This document shows, piece by piece, positions 24,673 to 36,151 of a DNA stretch of 64,000 nucleotides. Location of the stretch: the NCBI RefSeq assembly GCF_005796225.1, contig NZ_VAHO01000007.1, forward strand, positions 62,001-126,000, given 5' to 3'. Source of the DNA: Pseudarthrobacter sp. NamE5 (lineage in GTDB: Bacteria; Actinomycetota; Actinomycetes; Actinomycetales; Micrococcaceae). The stretch's first letter is position 1, and every line of letters starts with the position of its first letter. Position numbers and translations under genes: made by a program. The notes beneath the pieces were generated by a model, which did no database searches, was not told the origin of the DNA, and saw only the letters and a program-made list of their open reading frames with translations.

Positions 24673-27600
24673 AAATCCGCCTGACCCTCCGCCGGGATCC
24701 CGCAGAATCGAAGGACCTGGCCGTCACAGTGGACGGCCTGGCTACAGTGGCCGATACCGCAGCCGTCCTCTGGGCCGCGGATCCGGGGCGGAGGGGCATC
24801 CCTGTCCCGGAAAACCTCTCCCTGCGGATCGAAGAGGCCTTCGTGGGCCGCGGCCTGAGCGGAAACACCCTCAGCCGGACGGACAACCTCCTGGAATCGG
24901 GTCTGCGCCCGGGCTCTGTGGTATCGCTCGCCCAGGTAAGCGCGCAGTTCACTGAGCCGGGCGCAAGCCGCGGGCCTGCGGCGGCCACCCTCCGTGTCCT
25001 TTCGGGGCCCGACGCCGGACGCGAATTTTCCCTGCCCACCGGCACCAGTTACATCGGCCGGGGCCGGGACGTGGACATCCGCCTCTCGGACCCCCTGACC
25101 TCCAAGCGCCACGCCCGGATCACCGTGGGGGATGCCGTGGAAATCGTGGACACCAACTCCGCCAACGGGCTGCTCATGGACGGCCTCCCGGTCACCAGGG
25201 CAACCCTTAACTCCTCGGACAGTGTCATCCTGGGCGACACCACCATCACGGTGGTGCCGCTCGGGCACAACCAGGCGTCAGCACCGACGTCGCCATTGGT
25301 GAGCTTCAACCGGTCACCCCGGGTTGTTCCCCGCTTCGAGGAGCCCAAGCGCGTGGCTCCTTCCGGGCCCAGACGACCCGAGGACAACCCGTTTCCGTAC
25401 ATCATGATGATCGCCCCGCTGCTGATGGGCGCCGTGATCTTCGCGGTCACCGCCAATCCGCTCTCGGTGCTGTTCATGCTGATGATGCCCTTGTTCATCC
25501 TGGGCCATTATGTGGACCAGCAGATGCGGACCCGGCGCCAGCAGAAGGAACAACTCAAGCACTTCCGCACCGCCATGGCCGCTTTCCGCCAGGACATCAC
25601 CGAACTCCAGCACGTGGAGCGTGCCGTCCGGCTGCAGGAAGCGCCGTCGGTCAGTGACACGGTGGATGCCATCTACAAGCTCGGCGCGCTGCTGTGGACC
25701 CACCGGCCCGAGCACGGCGGATTCCTGGGCCTGAGGTTCGGCCTGGGCACGGTTCGCTCACGCATCCGCCTGGAGGAGCCGTCGAACAACGACACCGAGG
25801 CTGAATACGCCCGCGAAATCCAGGACTGCCTGAAGCAGTTCCGCGACATCGAGGGCGTCCCGGTGGTCTCCCAGCTCCGGACCACCGGCTCGCTCGGCAT
25901 CGCCGGTGCCCGCAGCCTCGTGGACGACGTCGCCCGGGGCATGGTGCTCCAGCTCGCCGGCCTGCACTCCCCGGCGGAAGTGGTGCTGGCAGCCGTCACG
26001 TCGGCACAGTCGCGGGAACGCTGGAACTGGCTGCAGTGGCTGCCCCACGTGGGTTCAGGACACAGCCCCCTCCCGGGTGACCACCTTGCCGCCGGATCCG
26101 CCGGCGGCACCTCACTGGTGGCCCGGCTCGAGGACCTGGTGGAGGCCAGGGAAGCTGCCGCAAAGCGTTCGGGCCCGGACCTCCGTCCCGCACTCGACCC
26201 TGCAAAGCATGAGGTGGAAGAGCCCGTGGTTCCCACTGTGCTTGTGATCGTGGAGGACGACGCGCCGGTGGACCGGGGACGGCTTACCCGGCTCGCGGAA
26301 CGGGGGCCGGACGCCGGCGTCCATGTGCTGTGGGTGGCCACGGACGTCCAGGCACTGCCCGCTGCCTGCCGGGACTTCATGGTGGTGGACGGCGAGCACG
26401 GCACCACCACCGGGCAGGTCCGGCTGGGGCGCCACACCTATCCCGTCAGCTGCGAGAGCGTGGACGCGGAGCTCGCCGGCCAGCTGGCCCGGATGCTCAC
26501 GCCTGTGGTGGACGTGGGCAAGCCCGTGACGGACGACTCGGACCTTCCGCGCGCCGTTTCCTATGCCACGCTGATCGGCAAGGACTTCCTGGACAACCCG
26601 CAGGCCGTGGCCGAACGCTGGACGGAAAACAACTCAGTGACCGCGAGCGCAGTGGCCAACCGCAAGGATAACGGCACGCTGCGGGCCCTGGTGGGATCCA
26701 AAGGCCTCGAACCGCTCTATTTGGACCTGAAGAATGAGGGACCGCACGCCCTGGTGGGCGGAACCACCGGCGCGGGCAAGTCCGAGTTCCTCCAGTCCTG
26801 GGTAATGGGAATGGCCGCCGCCTACAGCCCGGACCGCGTCAGCTTCCTGTTCGTGGACTACAAGGGCGGGGCGGCATTCGCCGACTGCATCAACCTGCCC
26901 CACACGGTGGGCCTGGTGACGGACCTTTCGCCCCACCTGGTCCGGCGCGCCCTCACCTCGCTGCGCGCCGAGCTGCACTACCGCGAACAGCTGCTGAACC
27001 GGAAGAAGGCCAAGGACCTGCTGGCCCTGCAGCGTGAGGCCGATCCCGACGCCCCGCCCTACCTGGTGATCATCGTCGATGAGTTCGCAGCCCTGGCCAA
27101 CGAGGTTCCCGAATTCGTCGATGGCGTGGTTGATGTTGCAGCCCGGGGCCGGTCCCTGGGCCTGCACCTGATCCTGGCAACCCAGCGGCCCGCCGGAGTG
27201 ATCAAGGACAGCCTGCGGGCCAACACCAACCTTAGGGTTGCGCTGCGGATGGCCGACGAGGACGACGCAACAGACATCCTGGGCGTGCCCGACGCTGCCT
27301 ACTTCGACCCGGGCATTCCCGGCCGCGGCGCCGCGAAGACCGGTCCGGGCCGGATCCAGGGCTTCCAGACCGGCTACGCGGGCGGCTGGACCACCGACAA
27401 GCCGCAGCGGCCGCAGATCGACGTCGTCGAGATGGCGTTCGGCTCCGGACCGAGCTGGGAAGTGCCGGCACCGGTGAAACCGGAAGCAGCGGAGCCGGCC
27501 GGCCCCAACGACATCGCCAGGATGACGGCCACCATCGTCCGGGCAGCAAACGCGTTGTCCATCGCCGCTCCCCGCAAACCCTGGCTGGACGAGCTGGCCA

Positions 27601-29114
27601 AGACCTACGACTTCTCCAGGCTCCCGAATCCCCGCACCGATGAGCAGCTCCTCCTGGGCGTTGCCGACGACCCCGTACATCAGGCCCAGCCCACCATGTT
27701 CTACGAACCGGATAAGGACGGCAACATGGCCATCTACGGGACCGGCGGGTCCGGGAAATCCGCAGCACTGCGCGGCATAGCGATCGCCGCAGCCGTCACC
27801 CCCCGGGGCGGGCCGGTCCACGTCTACGGGATCGACTGCGGATCGTCCGGGCTAAGGATGCTGGAGGAACTTCCACACGTCGGCGAGGTCATCAGCGGCG
27901 ACGACGTGGAACGGGTCGGGCGGCTGCTGCGCCTGCTCCGGGACATTGCCGAGCAGCGGTCCGCCCGTTTTGCCGAAGTCCGCGCCGCCACCATCGTTGA
28001 GTACCGCAAGCTGGCCAACCGGCCTGACGAAAAGCGCATCTTTGTCCTGGTGGACGGGATGTCCGCTTTCCGTGAAGCCTACGAGCACAGCAGGCTGTCG
28101 GGGCTGTGGGACATTTTCCTCCAGCTGGCAACCGACGGGCGGACTCTGGGTATCCACCTGGTGGTCACCGGGGACCGGCCGAACGCCGTGCCGGCCTCGC
28201 TGCTCGCTTCCATCCAGCGGCGGCTGGTACTGCGGCTTTCCTCCGAGGACGACTACATTTCGATGGACGTTCCCCGGGACGTCCTCTCCGCAGCGTCGCC
28301 GCCCGGCCGGGGACTGCTGGACGGGCTGGAAGTCCAGCTGGCGGTGCTGGGCGGCAACTCCAACCTCGCGCTCCAGGCCCGGGAAGTGCACAAGCTCAGC
28401 GAAGCCATGCTCCGCCAGGGGCTGGACGCCGCCCCCGGCATTGAAAGGCTCCCGGAGCAGGTAGGCCTGGGCGTCCTGCCCGCCGGCAGCCCCGGCCTGC
28501 CGGTCATCGGCGTCGACGACGAAACCCTTCAGCCGGCCGAGATCATGGCCAGGGGGCCGCTGCTGCTGGCCGGCCCTCCGGGCGCCGGCCGCACGGTTGC
28601 TCTGGTGACGCTTGCGTACGCCCTGCGCCGGTCCAACCCCGACACGGAGTTGGTCTATATCGCGGCCCGCCGCTCCGCCGTCGCCTCCTTGCCCCTCTGG
28701 AACCGCTCGGTAGTGGGACCGGATGACCTCGCCGACGTGGTGGAGGACCTGGTGGAGCATTCCTCCGGAAATCCCGGCACCCTGGCCATCTTCATTGAAG
28801 GCCTGACGGAGTTCACCGACACGCTTGCCGAGTCCGGCATGGGGCAGCTGGTGACGGCCTCCATCAAGGCCGACCAGTGGGTGGTGGGGGAGTCTGAAAC
28901 CTCCACCTGGTCCTCTGCCTGGTCGCTTGCCCAGCCGTTCAAGTCGGGCCGCCGGGGGCTGTTGCTGAATCCCGGGGATATCGAGGGCGACAGCCTGCTG
29001 AATACGTCCCTGGGCCGGGTCAGCCCCGACTTCATCCCCGGCCGCGGCTATGTGGTGGGACGCGGCAAAGCGCGGAAAATCCAGGTGGCGCTGCCGCCCG
29101 AAAACAGGGACTGA
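24669..29114 (+). CDS. EssC/EccC-like FtsK/SpoIIIE ATPase with N-terminal FHA domain
   Basis: A 1481-aa motor like the type VII secretion ATPases. Residues 1-95 are a ubiquitin/YukD-like segment, and about 105-200 an FHA domain (YIGRGRDVDIRL, SKRHARI, NSANGLLMDG). Two membrane segments lie at about 240-282. Module 1 has Walker A GGTTGAGKSEFLQSW (about 697) and Walker B IIVDEFAAL (about 800). Module 2 has YGTGGSGKSAAL (about 1022). Module 3 has a degenerate Walker A GPPGAGRTVAL (about 1301, Lys to Arg). In EssC and EccC these modules drive export of WXG100 substrates, but no WXG100 gene is present here. It ends the 22-kb cluster, and FHA-mediated docking to kinase targets is plausible. Confidence 0.9.
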   Translation: MKIRLTLRRDPAESKDLAVTVDGLATVADTAAVLWAADPGRRGIPVPENLSLRIEEAFVGRGLSGNTLSRTDNLLESGLRPGSVVSLAQVSAQFTEPGASRGPAAATLRVLSGPDAGREFSLPTGTSYIGRGRDVDIRLSDPLTSKRHARITVGDAVEIVDTNSANGLLMDGLPVTRATLNSSDSVILGDTTITVVPLGHNQASAPTSPLVSFNRSPRVVPRFEEPKRVAPSGPRRPEDNPFPYIMMIAPLLMGAVIFAVTANPLSVLFMLMMPLFILGHYVDQQMRTRRQQKEQLKHFRTAMAAFRQDITELQHVERAVRLQEAPSVSDTVDAIYKLGALLWTHRPEHGGFLGLRFGLGTVRSRIRLEEPSNNDTEAEYAREIQDCLKQFRDIEGVPVVSQLRTTGSLGIAGARSLVDDVARGMVLQLAGLHSPAEVVLAAVTSAQSRERWNWLQWLPHVGSGHSPLPGDHLAAGSAGGTSLVARLEDLVEAREAAAKRSGPDLRPALDPAKHEVEEPVVPTVLVIVEDDAPVDRGRLTRLAERGPDAGVHVLWVATDVQALPAACRDFMVVDGEHGTTTGQVRLGRHTYPVSCESVDAELAGQLARMLTPVVDVGKPVTDDSDLPRAVSYATLIGKDFLDNPQAVAERWTENNSVTASAVANRKDNGTLRALVGSKGLEPLYLDLKNEGPHALVGGTTGAGKSEFLQSWVMGMAAAYSPDRVSFLFVDYKGGAAFADCINLPHTVGLVTDLSPHLVRRALTSLRAELHYREQLLNRKKAKDLLALQREADPDAPPYLVIIVDEFAALANEVPEFVDGVVDVAARGRSLGLHLILATQRPAGVIKDSLRANTNLRVALRMADEDDATDILGVPDAAYFDPGIPGRGAAKTGPGRIQGFQTGYAGGWTTDKPQRPQIDVVEMAFGSGPSWEVPAPVKPEAAEPAGPNDIARMTATIVRAANALSIAAPRKPWLDELAKTYDFSRLPNPRTDEQLLLGVADDPVHQAQPTMFYEPDKDGNMAIYGTGGSGKSAALRGIAIAAAVTPRGGPVHVYGIDCGSSGLRMLEELPHVGEVISGDDVERVGRLLRLLRDIAEQRSARFAEVRAATIVEYRKLANRPDEKRIFVLVDGMSAFREAYEHSRLSGLWDIFLQLATDGRTLGIHLVVTGDRPNAVPASLLASIQRRLVLRLSSEDDYISMDVPRDVLSAASPPGRGLLDGLEVQLAVLGGNSNLALQAREVHKLSEAMLRQGLDAAPGIERLPEQVGLGVLPAGSPGLPVIGVDDETLQPAEIMARGPLLLAGPPGAGRTVALVTLAYALRRSNPDTELVYIAARRSAVASLPLWNRSVVGPDDLADVVEDLVEHSSGNPGTLAIFIEGLTEFTDTLAESGMGQLVTASIKADQWVVGESETSTWSSAWSLAQPFKSGRRGLLLNPGDIEGDSLLNTSLGRVSPDFIPGRGYVVGRGKARKIQVALPPENRD

Positions 29115-32498
<3,384 letters not shown>

Positions 32499-32597
32499 CG
32501 GCGCCCGCCCCGCTGTGCATTGTGGCGATGTGCGGCGGCGGGTGATAGTTCAGTCACGGAAAGCCCCCTTTTGCCCCGGGTTACTGCCCAGTACCAC

Positions 32598-32603
32598 TAC
32601 CAT
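32598..32603 (+). promoter_or_regulatory. -10 box of GNAT gene (leaderless geometry)
   Basis: TACCAT followed by 6 nt and GTG 32610. No ribosome-binding site is visible. Confidence 0.45.
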
Positions 32604-32609
32604 TGACGG

Positions 32610-33113
32610 GTGCAGCCGCAGATAACGGTCCGTCCCGCCGTCGAAAGGGATTACGACGCCGTTGCCCGCATTACGCGTGATTCGTACCTTGCCGCGGGCT
32701 ACTTCGACGACGCCGACCACCCGTACATGCGCAAAGTCCAGGACGTGGCGTTGCGCGCCGGCCAGGCCACCGTCTGGGTTGCCGAGCGGGATGGTGAGGT
32801 CATCGGTTCGGTCACGCTGGCCCGGGCGGGGGAACCCTACGCGGACATAGCCCTTGATGACGAGCTGGAATTCCGGATGCTGGTGGTGGATCCGGCAGTG
32901 CAGCGCAGCGGCGCCGGCAAGGCGATGATGGCGGCCGTCATGGCTCATGCAAGGGCGCTGAACGGAGTCAAAGCGGTGTCGTTGACCACCGGGTCGACCT
33001 GGAAGAGCGCCCGCGGCCTTTACGACAAAACCGGCTTCAGCAGGGTCCCCGAGCGTGACTGGCTGGTCCCCGGAACTGACATAAAACTGCTGGTTTACCG
33101 CCTCGACGTGTAG
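32610..33113 (+). CDS. GNAT family N-acetyltransferase
   Basis: A 167-aa acetyl-CoA-dependent acetyltransferase. The core contains VWVAERDGEVIGSVTLA, ELEFRMLVVDPAVQRSGAGKAMM (the Q/RxxGxG/A acetyl-CoA loop reads QRSGAGKA) and ARGLYDKTGFSRVPERDW. The substrate is unknown; the family includes amino-acid, peptide and antibiotic acetyltransferases. The GTG start is supported by a -10 box 6 nt upstream. It is followed 45 bp downstream by a RidA gene. Confidence 0.85.
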   Translation: MQPQITVRPAVERDYDAVARITRDSYLAAGYFDDADHPYMRKVQDVALRAGQATVWVAERDGEVIGSVTLARAGEPYADIALDDELEFRMLVVDPAVQRSGAGKAMMAAVMAHARALNGVKAVSLTTGSTWKSARGLYDKTGFSRVPERDWLVPGTDIKLLVYRLDV

Positions 33114-33158
33114 CCGCCTACAGTGGTGCCGACCCCGTCCAGCACTGAAAGGCCCACC

Positions 33159-33542
33159 ATGCGCAAAACCTTCGGCACCGGCTCCGTCTGGGAGCAGAGC
33201 CTCGGATACTCCCGGGCTGTCCAGGTGGACAACACCCTCTACATCTCAGCCACCGCGGCCAGCGGCGAGGACGGGATCGTGGGCGATGACTTCTACAGCC
33301 AGACGCAGTACATCCTGCAGAAGCTCGGCAAAGTCCTGGCGGACGCCGGTTTCGGCTTCGAGGACGTGGTCCGGTCCAAGCTGTACCTGACGGACATCAG
33401 CAAGTGGGAAGACGCCGGCCGCGCCCACGGTGAGGTCTTCGGCGAGATCCGCCCCACGCTGTCGCTGGTGCACGTCCTGCCGTTCCTGGATCCCGACATG
33501 CTGGTGGAGATCGAACTCGTGGCCCGGAAGAGCGCCGGCTAG
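33159..33542 (+). CDS. RidA/YjgF family enamine/imine deaminase
   Basis: A 127-aa protein with the RidA fold: NTLYISATAASGEDGIVGDD, FEDVVRSKLYLTDISKW and PTLSLVHVLPFLDPDMLVEIELVA. RidA proteins hydrolyse reactive 2-aminoacrylate-type enamines. The canonical substrate-binding Arg near the C-terminus (R-x-x-V-E-V in RidA) is not present; the position reads PDMLVEIE, so it may belong to a Rid2-7 subfamily with another substrate. ATG 33159 has AAGG 6-9 nt upstream. It converges with the response-regulator gene with one base between the stops. Confidence 0.85.
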   Translation: MRKTFGTGSVWEQSLGYSRAVQVDNTLYISATAASGEDGIVGDDFYSQTQYILQKLGKVLADAGFGFEDVVRSKLYLTDISKWEDAGRAHGEVFGEIRPTLSLVHVLPFLDPDMLVEIELVARKSAG

Positions 33543-33543
33543 T

Positions 33544-34206
33544 TCACGAAGCGGGCAGGCCGTAGCGGTGCTCCGGCCTGCCCGTTGAGCCATACCGCAG
33601 CTGGATGTCCACCGCTCCGTCATCGGCGAGCGAGGACAGGTAGCGCTGGGCGGTGGCCCGCGAAACCCCGACGCGCCCGGCCACCTCGGCCGCCGAGTAC
33701 TGTTCTCCGGGCACCAGCGATTCCAGCACTGCTGCTTCCGTGGCCGATCTGGGCTTTGCAGACGGCGTGACATCACCCGGGATCAAGGCCCGCTTTGCGC
33801 GTTCCACCGCGTCCTGGTCCAGGGCCCCGGGCTGGCCCAGCAGGCGCCGGTAGCGGGCGTACGAGCGTAACTGCTGGGACAGCGCCTCAGAGGTAAACGG
33901 CTTGAGCAGGTAGCCCAGGGCGCCGCGGCGGAATGCGGCGCGGACCGAAGCGGCGTCAGAGGCTGCGGTCAGCATGATGGTGTCCACATCCAGCTGCTGG
34001 AGCAGGTCCAGCCCGGAGGCGTCCGGCAGGTAGACGTCGAGCAGCACCAGGTCCGGCCGCAGGCTATGGATGGACTGCAGGGCAAGTGACGCCGTGCCCG
34101 CCGGCGCCAGCGCCAGGAATCCGGCCACCGAATCCACGTAGGCGGCATGGAGCTTGGCCACGTGGAAGTCATCGTCCACGATGAGCACCCGAAATTCTTC
34201 AGGCAT
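33544..34206 (-). CDS. CitB/DcuR-type response regulator
   Basis: A 220-aa regulator. The receiver domain (residues 1-120) has VLIVDDDFHVAKLH (acidic pocket), LVLLDVYLP (phospho-acceptor Asp) and GYLLKPF (Lys). The C-terminal helix-turn-helix includes AAEVAGRVGVSRATAQRYLSSL and YGSTGRPEHRYGL, as in CitB/DpiA/DctR regulators of C4-dicarboxylate and citrate uptake. ATG 34206 overlaps the kinase stop by 8 bp, so the pair is coupled. It probably activates the divergent citMHS-type transporter (inference from position). Confidence 0.92.
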   Translation of the reverse strand: MPEEFRVLIVDDDFHVAKLHAAYVDSVAGFLALAPAGTASLALQSIHSLRPDLVLLDVYLPDASGLDLLQQLDVDTIMLTAASDAASVRAAFRRGALGYLLKPFTSEALSQQLRSYARYRRLLGQPGALDQDAVERAKRALIPGDVTPSAKPRSATEAAVLESLVPGEQYSAAEVAGRVGVSRATAQRYLSSLADDGAVDIQLRYGSTGRPEHRYGLPAS

Positions 34207-35950
34207 TGTTGTCCTTTCCGGCTGTCCCCAAATTTTTCCTGCCCGTTGTCCCGGCAATGGTCCGGGGCAGGGTGGCCATGAACACTGCACCCGGTCCGCC
34301 CCTGGTGCCCCGATCCAGCACCTTGACATCTCCGCCGCGGCGCCGCGCCAGCTGGCGCGCCAGGGCAAGGCCGAACCCATGGCCTCCGGCGCCGCCGCCA
34401 TTCCTCGAAAGCGGGCCGGTTGCGGTGGTGAAACCTTCGGCGAAGATCTCCTCCGGATCCGTTCCCTCCGCCAGCCCGTCACCGGAGTCAGCGACGACAA
34501 TGTGCAGGGTACCGCCGTCGTCGGACGGTTCGTCCAGTACCTCCAGCTCCACCCAGCGGTCCGGCGAGGAGCCGGCCACCGCGGCGTTGACTGCGTTGTC
34601 GATCAGGTTGCCGAGCACTGTGGTGACGTCCTGCGCTTCGGCAACCTGCCCCCGGACCAGGGTCTCCGGGCCGATCCGCAGCGCCACGCCCCGCTCGTCA
34701 GCCTCAACGCCTTTCGCACCCACGAAGGCCTGCAGGTACGGGTCCTGGAGGAGTTCGGCCTGGTCCACCGGGAACTTCAGGGGGCCCGTGGCCGCCAGCT
34801 GCGCCAGGTAATCCCTGGCCTGCCGGTGCTGGCCGATGCTCATGAACCCGGCAATGGTGTGCAGCTGGTTGGCGAACTCGTGGCGCTGGGCCCGCAGCGC
34901 CGTGGACATGGTTCCCACGGCGTCCAACTGGTTGGTGAGCTGCTGCAGTTCTGTCCTGTCGCGGAGCATCACCACCCAGCCCAGGTCCTCCCGTCGGTGC
35001 AGGGCCTTACGTGCGTTAGCCACCAGGACCCGTCCGCCGGCCACGAGTTCCAGCGCATCACCCTGATCACTGTCATTGCTGTGCAGGGGTCCCTTACGGG
35101 TCAGGGACTTCAACTGATCCGGTACGGGCGCATCCTCCCAGCGGCTCCCGGCCAGGTCCGGCAGGCCCAGGAGCCGCTGGGCCGCGGAGTTGAAGACGCT
35201 GATCCGGCCGTCGGCCGAAACGCCGATAACGCCGTCGTCCACGCCTTCCAGCACGGCCACCTGGTCGTGGACGAGCGTGCTGATCTCCTCAGGCTCCAGT
35301 CCCAGTGTCAGCCGCTGCAGCCGGCGGCGCAGCAGGAATGACCCCACCACACCTGCCAGGAGCGCGCCGGCGGCCGTGACGGCAACGGGGCCAATGTCGC
35401 GGGCCAGGCTCTGTCCCACTGTTTCCATGGAGTAGCCCACGCTGACTTCACCCACCACCGTGGTGCCGTCCGGAGCGTAGATGGGAACCTTCGCACCCGC
35501 TGAAGGCCCCAGGGTTCCGGTGTTCCTGGTGGTGACCTCCCGGCCGGCCAGGGCCTCGGACGGGTCGGTGCTCACCTTTTCGCCGAGCCGCTGCGGATCA
35601 GGATGTGCCAGCCGCAGGCCGGTCTCGTCCGTGATCACCACGAACAGTGCGCCGGTACGCATGCGTGCAGCTTCCGCCGCTTCCATCAGTGGCCCCACGG
35701 CCAGCTGTGACGGCGGGGGAGTCCCGGTTTGCCGGCTGATGGCCAGCACGTCCGCCCGGACGGAGGCGTCCGACGCCACGGTACGTGCAAGGGTCAGCGC
35801 CTGGTTCTCCGCTTCACTGCCCACCCGGTCGTAGGTCAGCCACGCGTGGACAGCCGCGCTGAACAGCACAACGAGCAAAACCACCGACAGCTGCAGCAGC
35901 AGGGTCTGCGTGGAGAACCGTAACGGCCGGCGGGGCGCGGAACGCTGCAT
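34199..35950 (-). CDS. CitA/DcuS-type sensor histidine kinase
   Basis: A 583-aa membrane sensor. Two membrane segments (about residues 18-38 and 195-215) bracket a periplasmic PDC/Cache sensor. A cytoplasmic PAS domain follows (about 250-330). The phospho-acceptor helix is RAQRHEFANQLHTIAGFMSIGQ, typical of the Spo0B/CitA subgroup (HExxN), and the ATPase domain has GNLIDNAVNA and GHGFGLALARQLARRRGG. The ligand is probably citrate or a related carboxylate given the divergent CitMHS transporter. ATG 35950 has a perfect AAGGAGG; an upstream extension of the frame has no such site. Confidence 0.92.
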   Translation of the reverse strand: MQRSAPRRPLRFSTQTLLLQLSVVLLVVLFSAAVHAWLTYDRVGSEAENQALTLARTVASDASVRADVLAISRQTGTPPPSQLAVGPLMEAAEAARMRTGALFVVITDETGLRLAHPDPQRLGEKVSTDPSEALAGREVTTRNTGTLGPSAGAKVPIYAPDGTTVVGEVSVGYSMETVGQSLARDIGPVAVTAAGALLAGVVGSFLLRRRLQRLTLGLEPEEISTLVHDQVAVLEGVDDGVIGVSADGRISVFNSAAQRLLGLPDLAGSRWEDAPVPDQLKSLTRKGPLHSNDSDQGDALELVAGGRVLVANARKALHRREDLGWVVMLRDRTELQQLTNQLDAVGTMSTALRAQRHEFANQLHTIAGFMSIGQHRQARDYLAQLAATGPLKFPVDQAELLQDPYLQAFVGAKGVEADERGVALRIGPETLVRGQVAEAQDVTTVLGNLIDNAVNAAVAGSSPDRWVELEVLDEPSDDGGTLHIVVADSGDGLAEGTDPEEIFAEGFTTATGPLSRNGGGAGGHGFGLALARQLARRRGGDVKVLDRGTRGGPGAVFMATLPRTIAGTTGRKNLGTAGKDNNA

Positions 35951-36151
35951 GATCCTCCTTGAAGTGATGCTGCCCAGTGGAGGCAGGGGTCGGAAAGCAC
36001 GGCAGTAAGCGCGTGAGCAGAATGAGCAAAATGCTCCCAATAAGCAGTATGCCAATCAATTGAGCCAAAGGCACGGCCGTGACCGCGGCCACCCTAAAGT
36101 CTGTAGCACGCATCACAACGCTGTGGTGCCGTTCACAAGAAGGAGCCGGCT
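35951..36151. promoter_or_regulatory. divergent control region between kinase and citrate transporter
   Basis: A 201-bp gap. It contains the imperfect palindrome CACAACGCTGTG (36114-36125) just upstream of the transporter ribosome site, and A/T-rich sequence near 36020-36060 that is unusual for this genome. The response regulator probably binds here; no exact promoter could be assigned. Confidence 0.35.

Noticed and set aside
34154..35341. 395-codon plus-strand frame antisense to the histidine kinase
   Set aside because: It is a shadow of the kinase gene; the kinase frame has all expected motifs and a perfect ribosome site.
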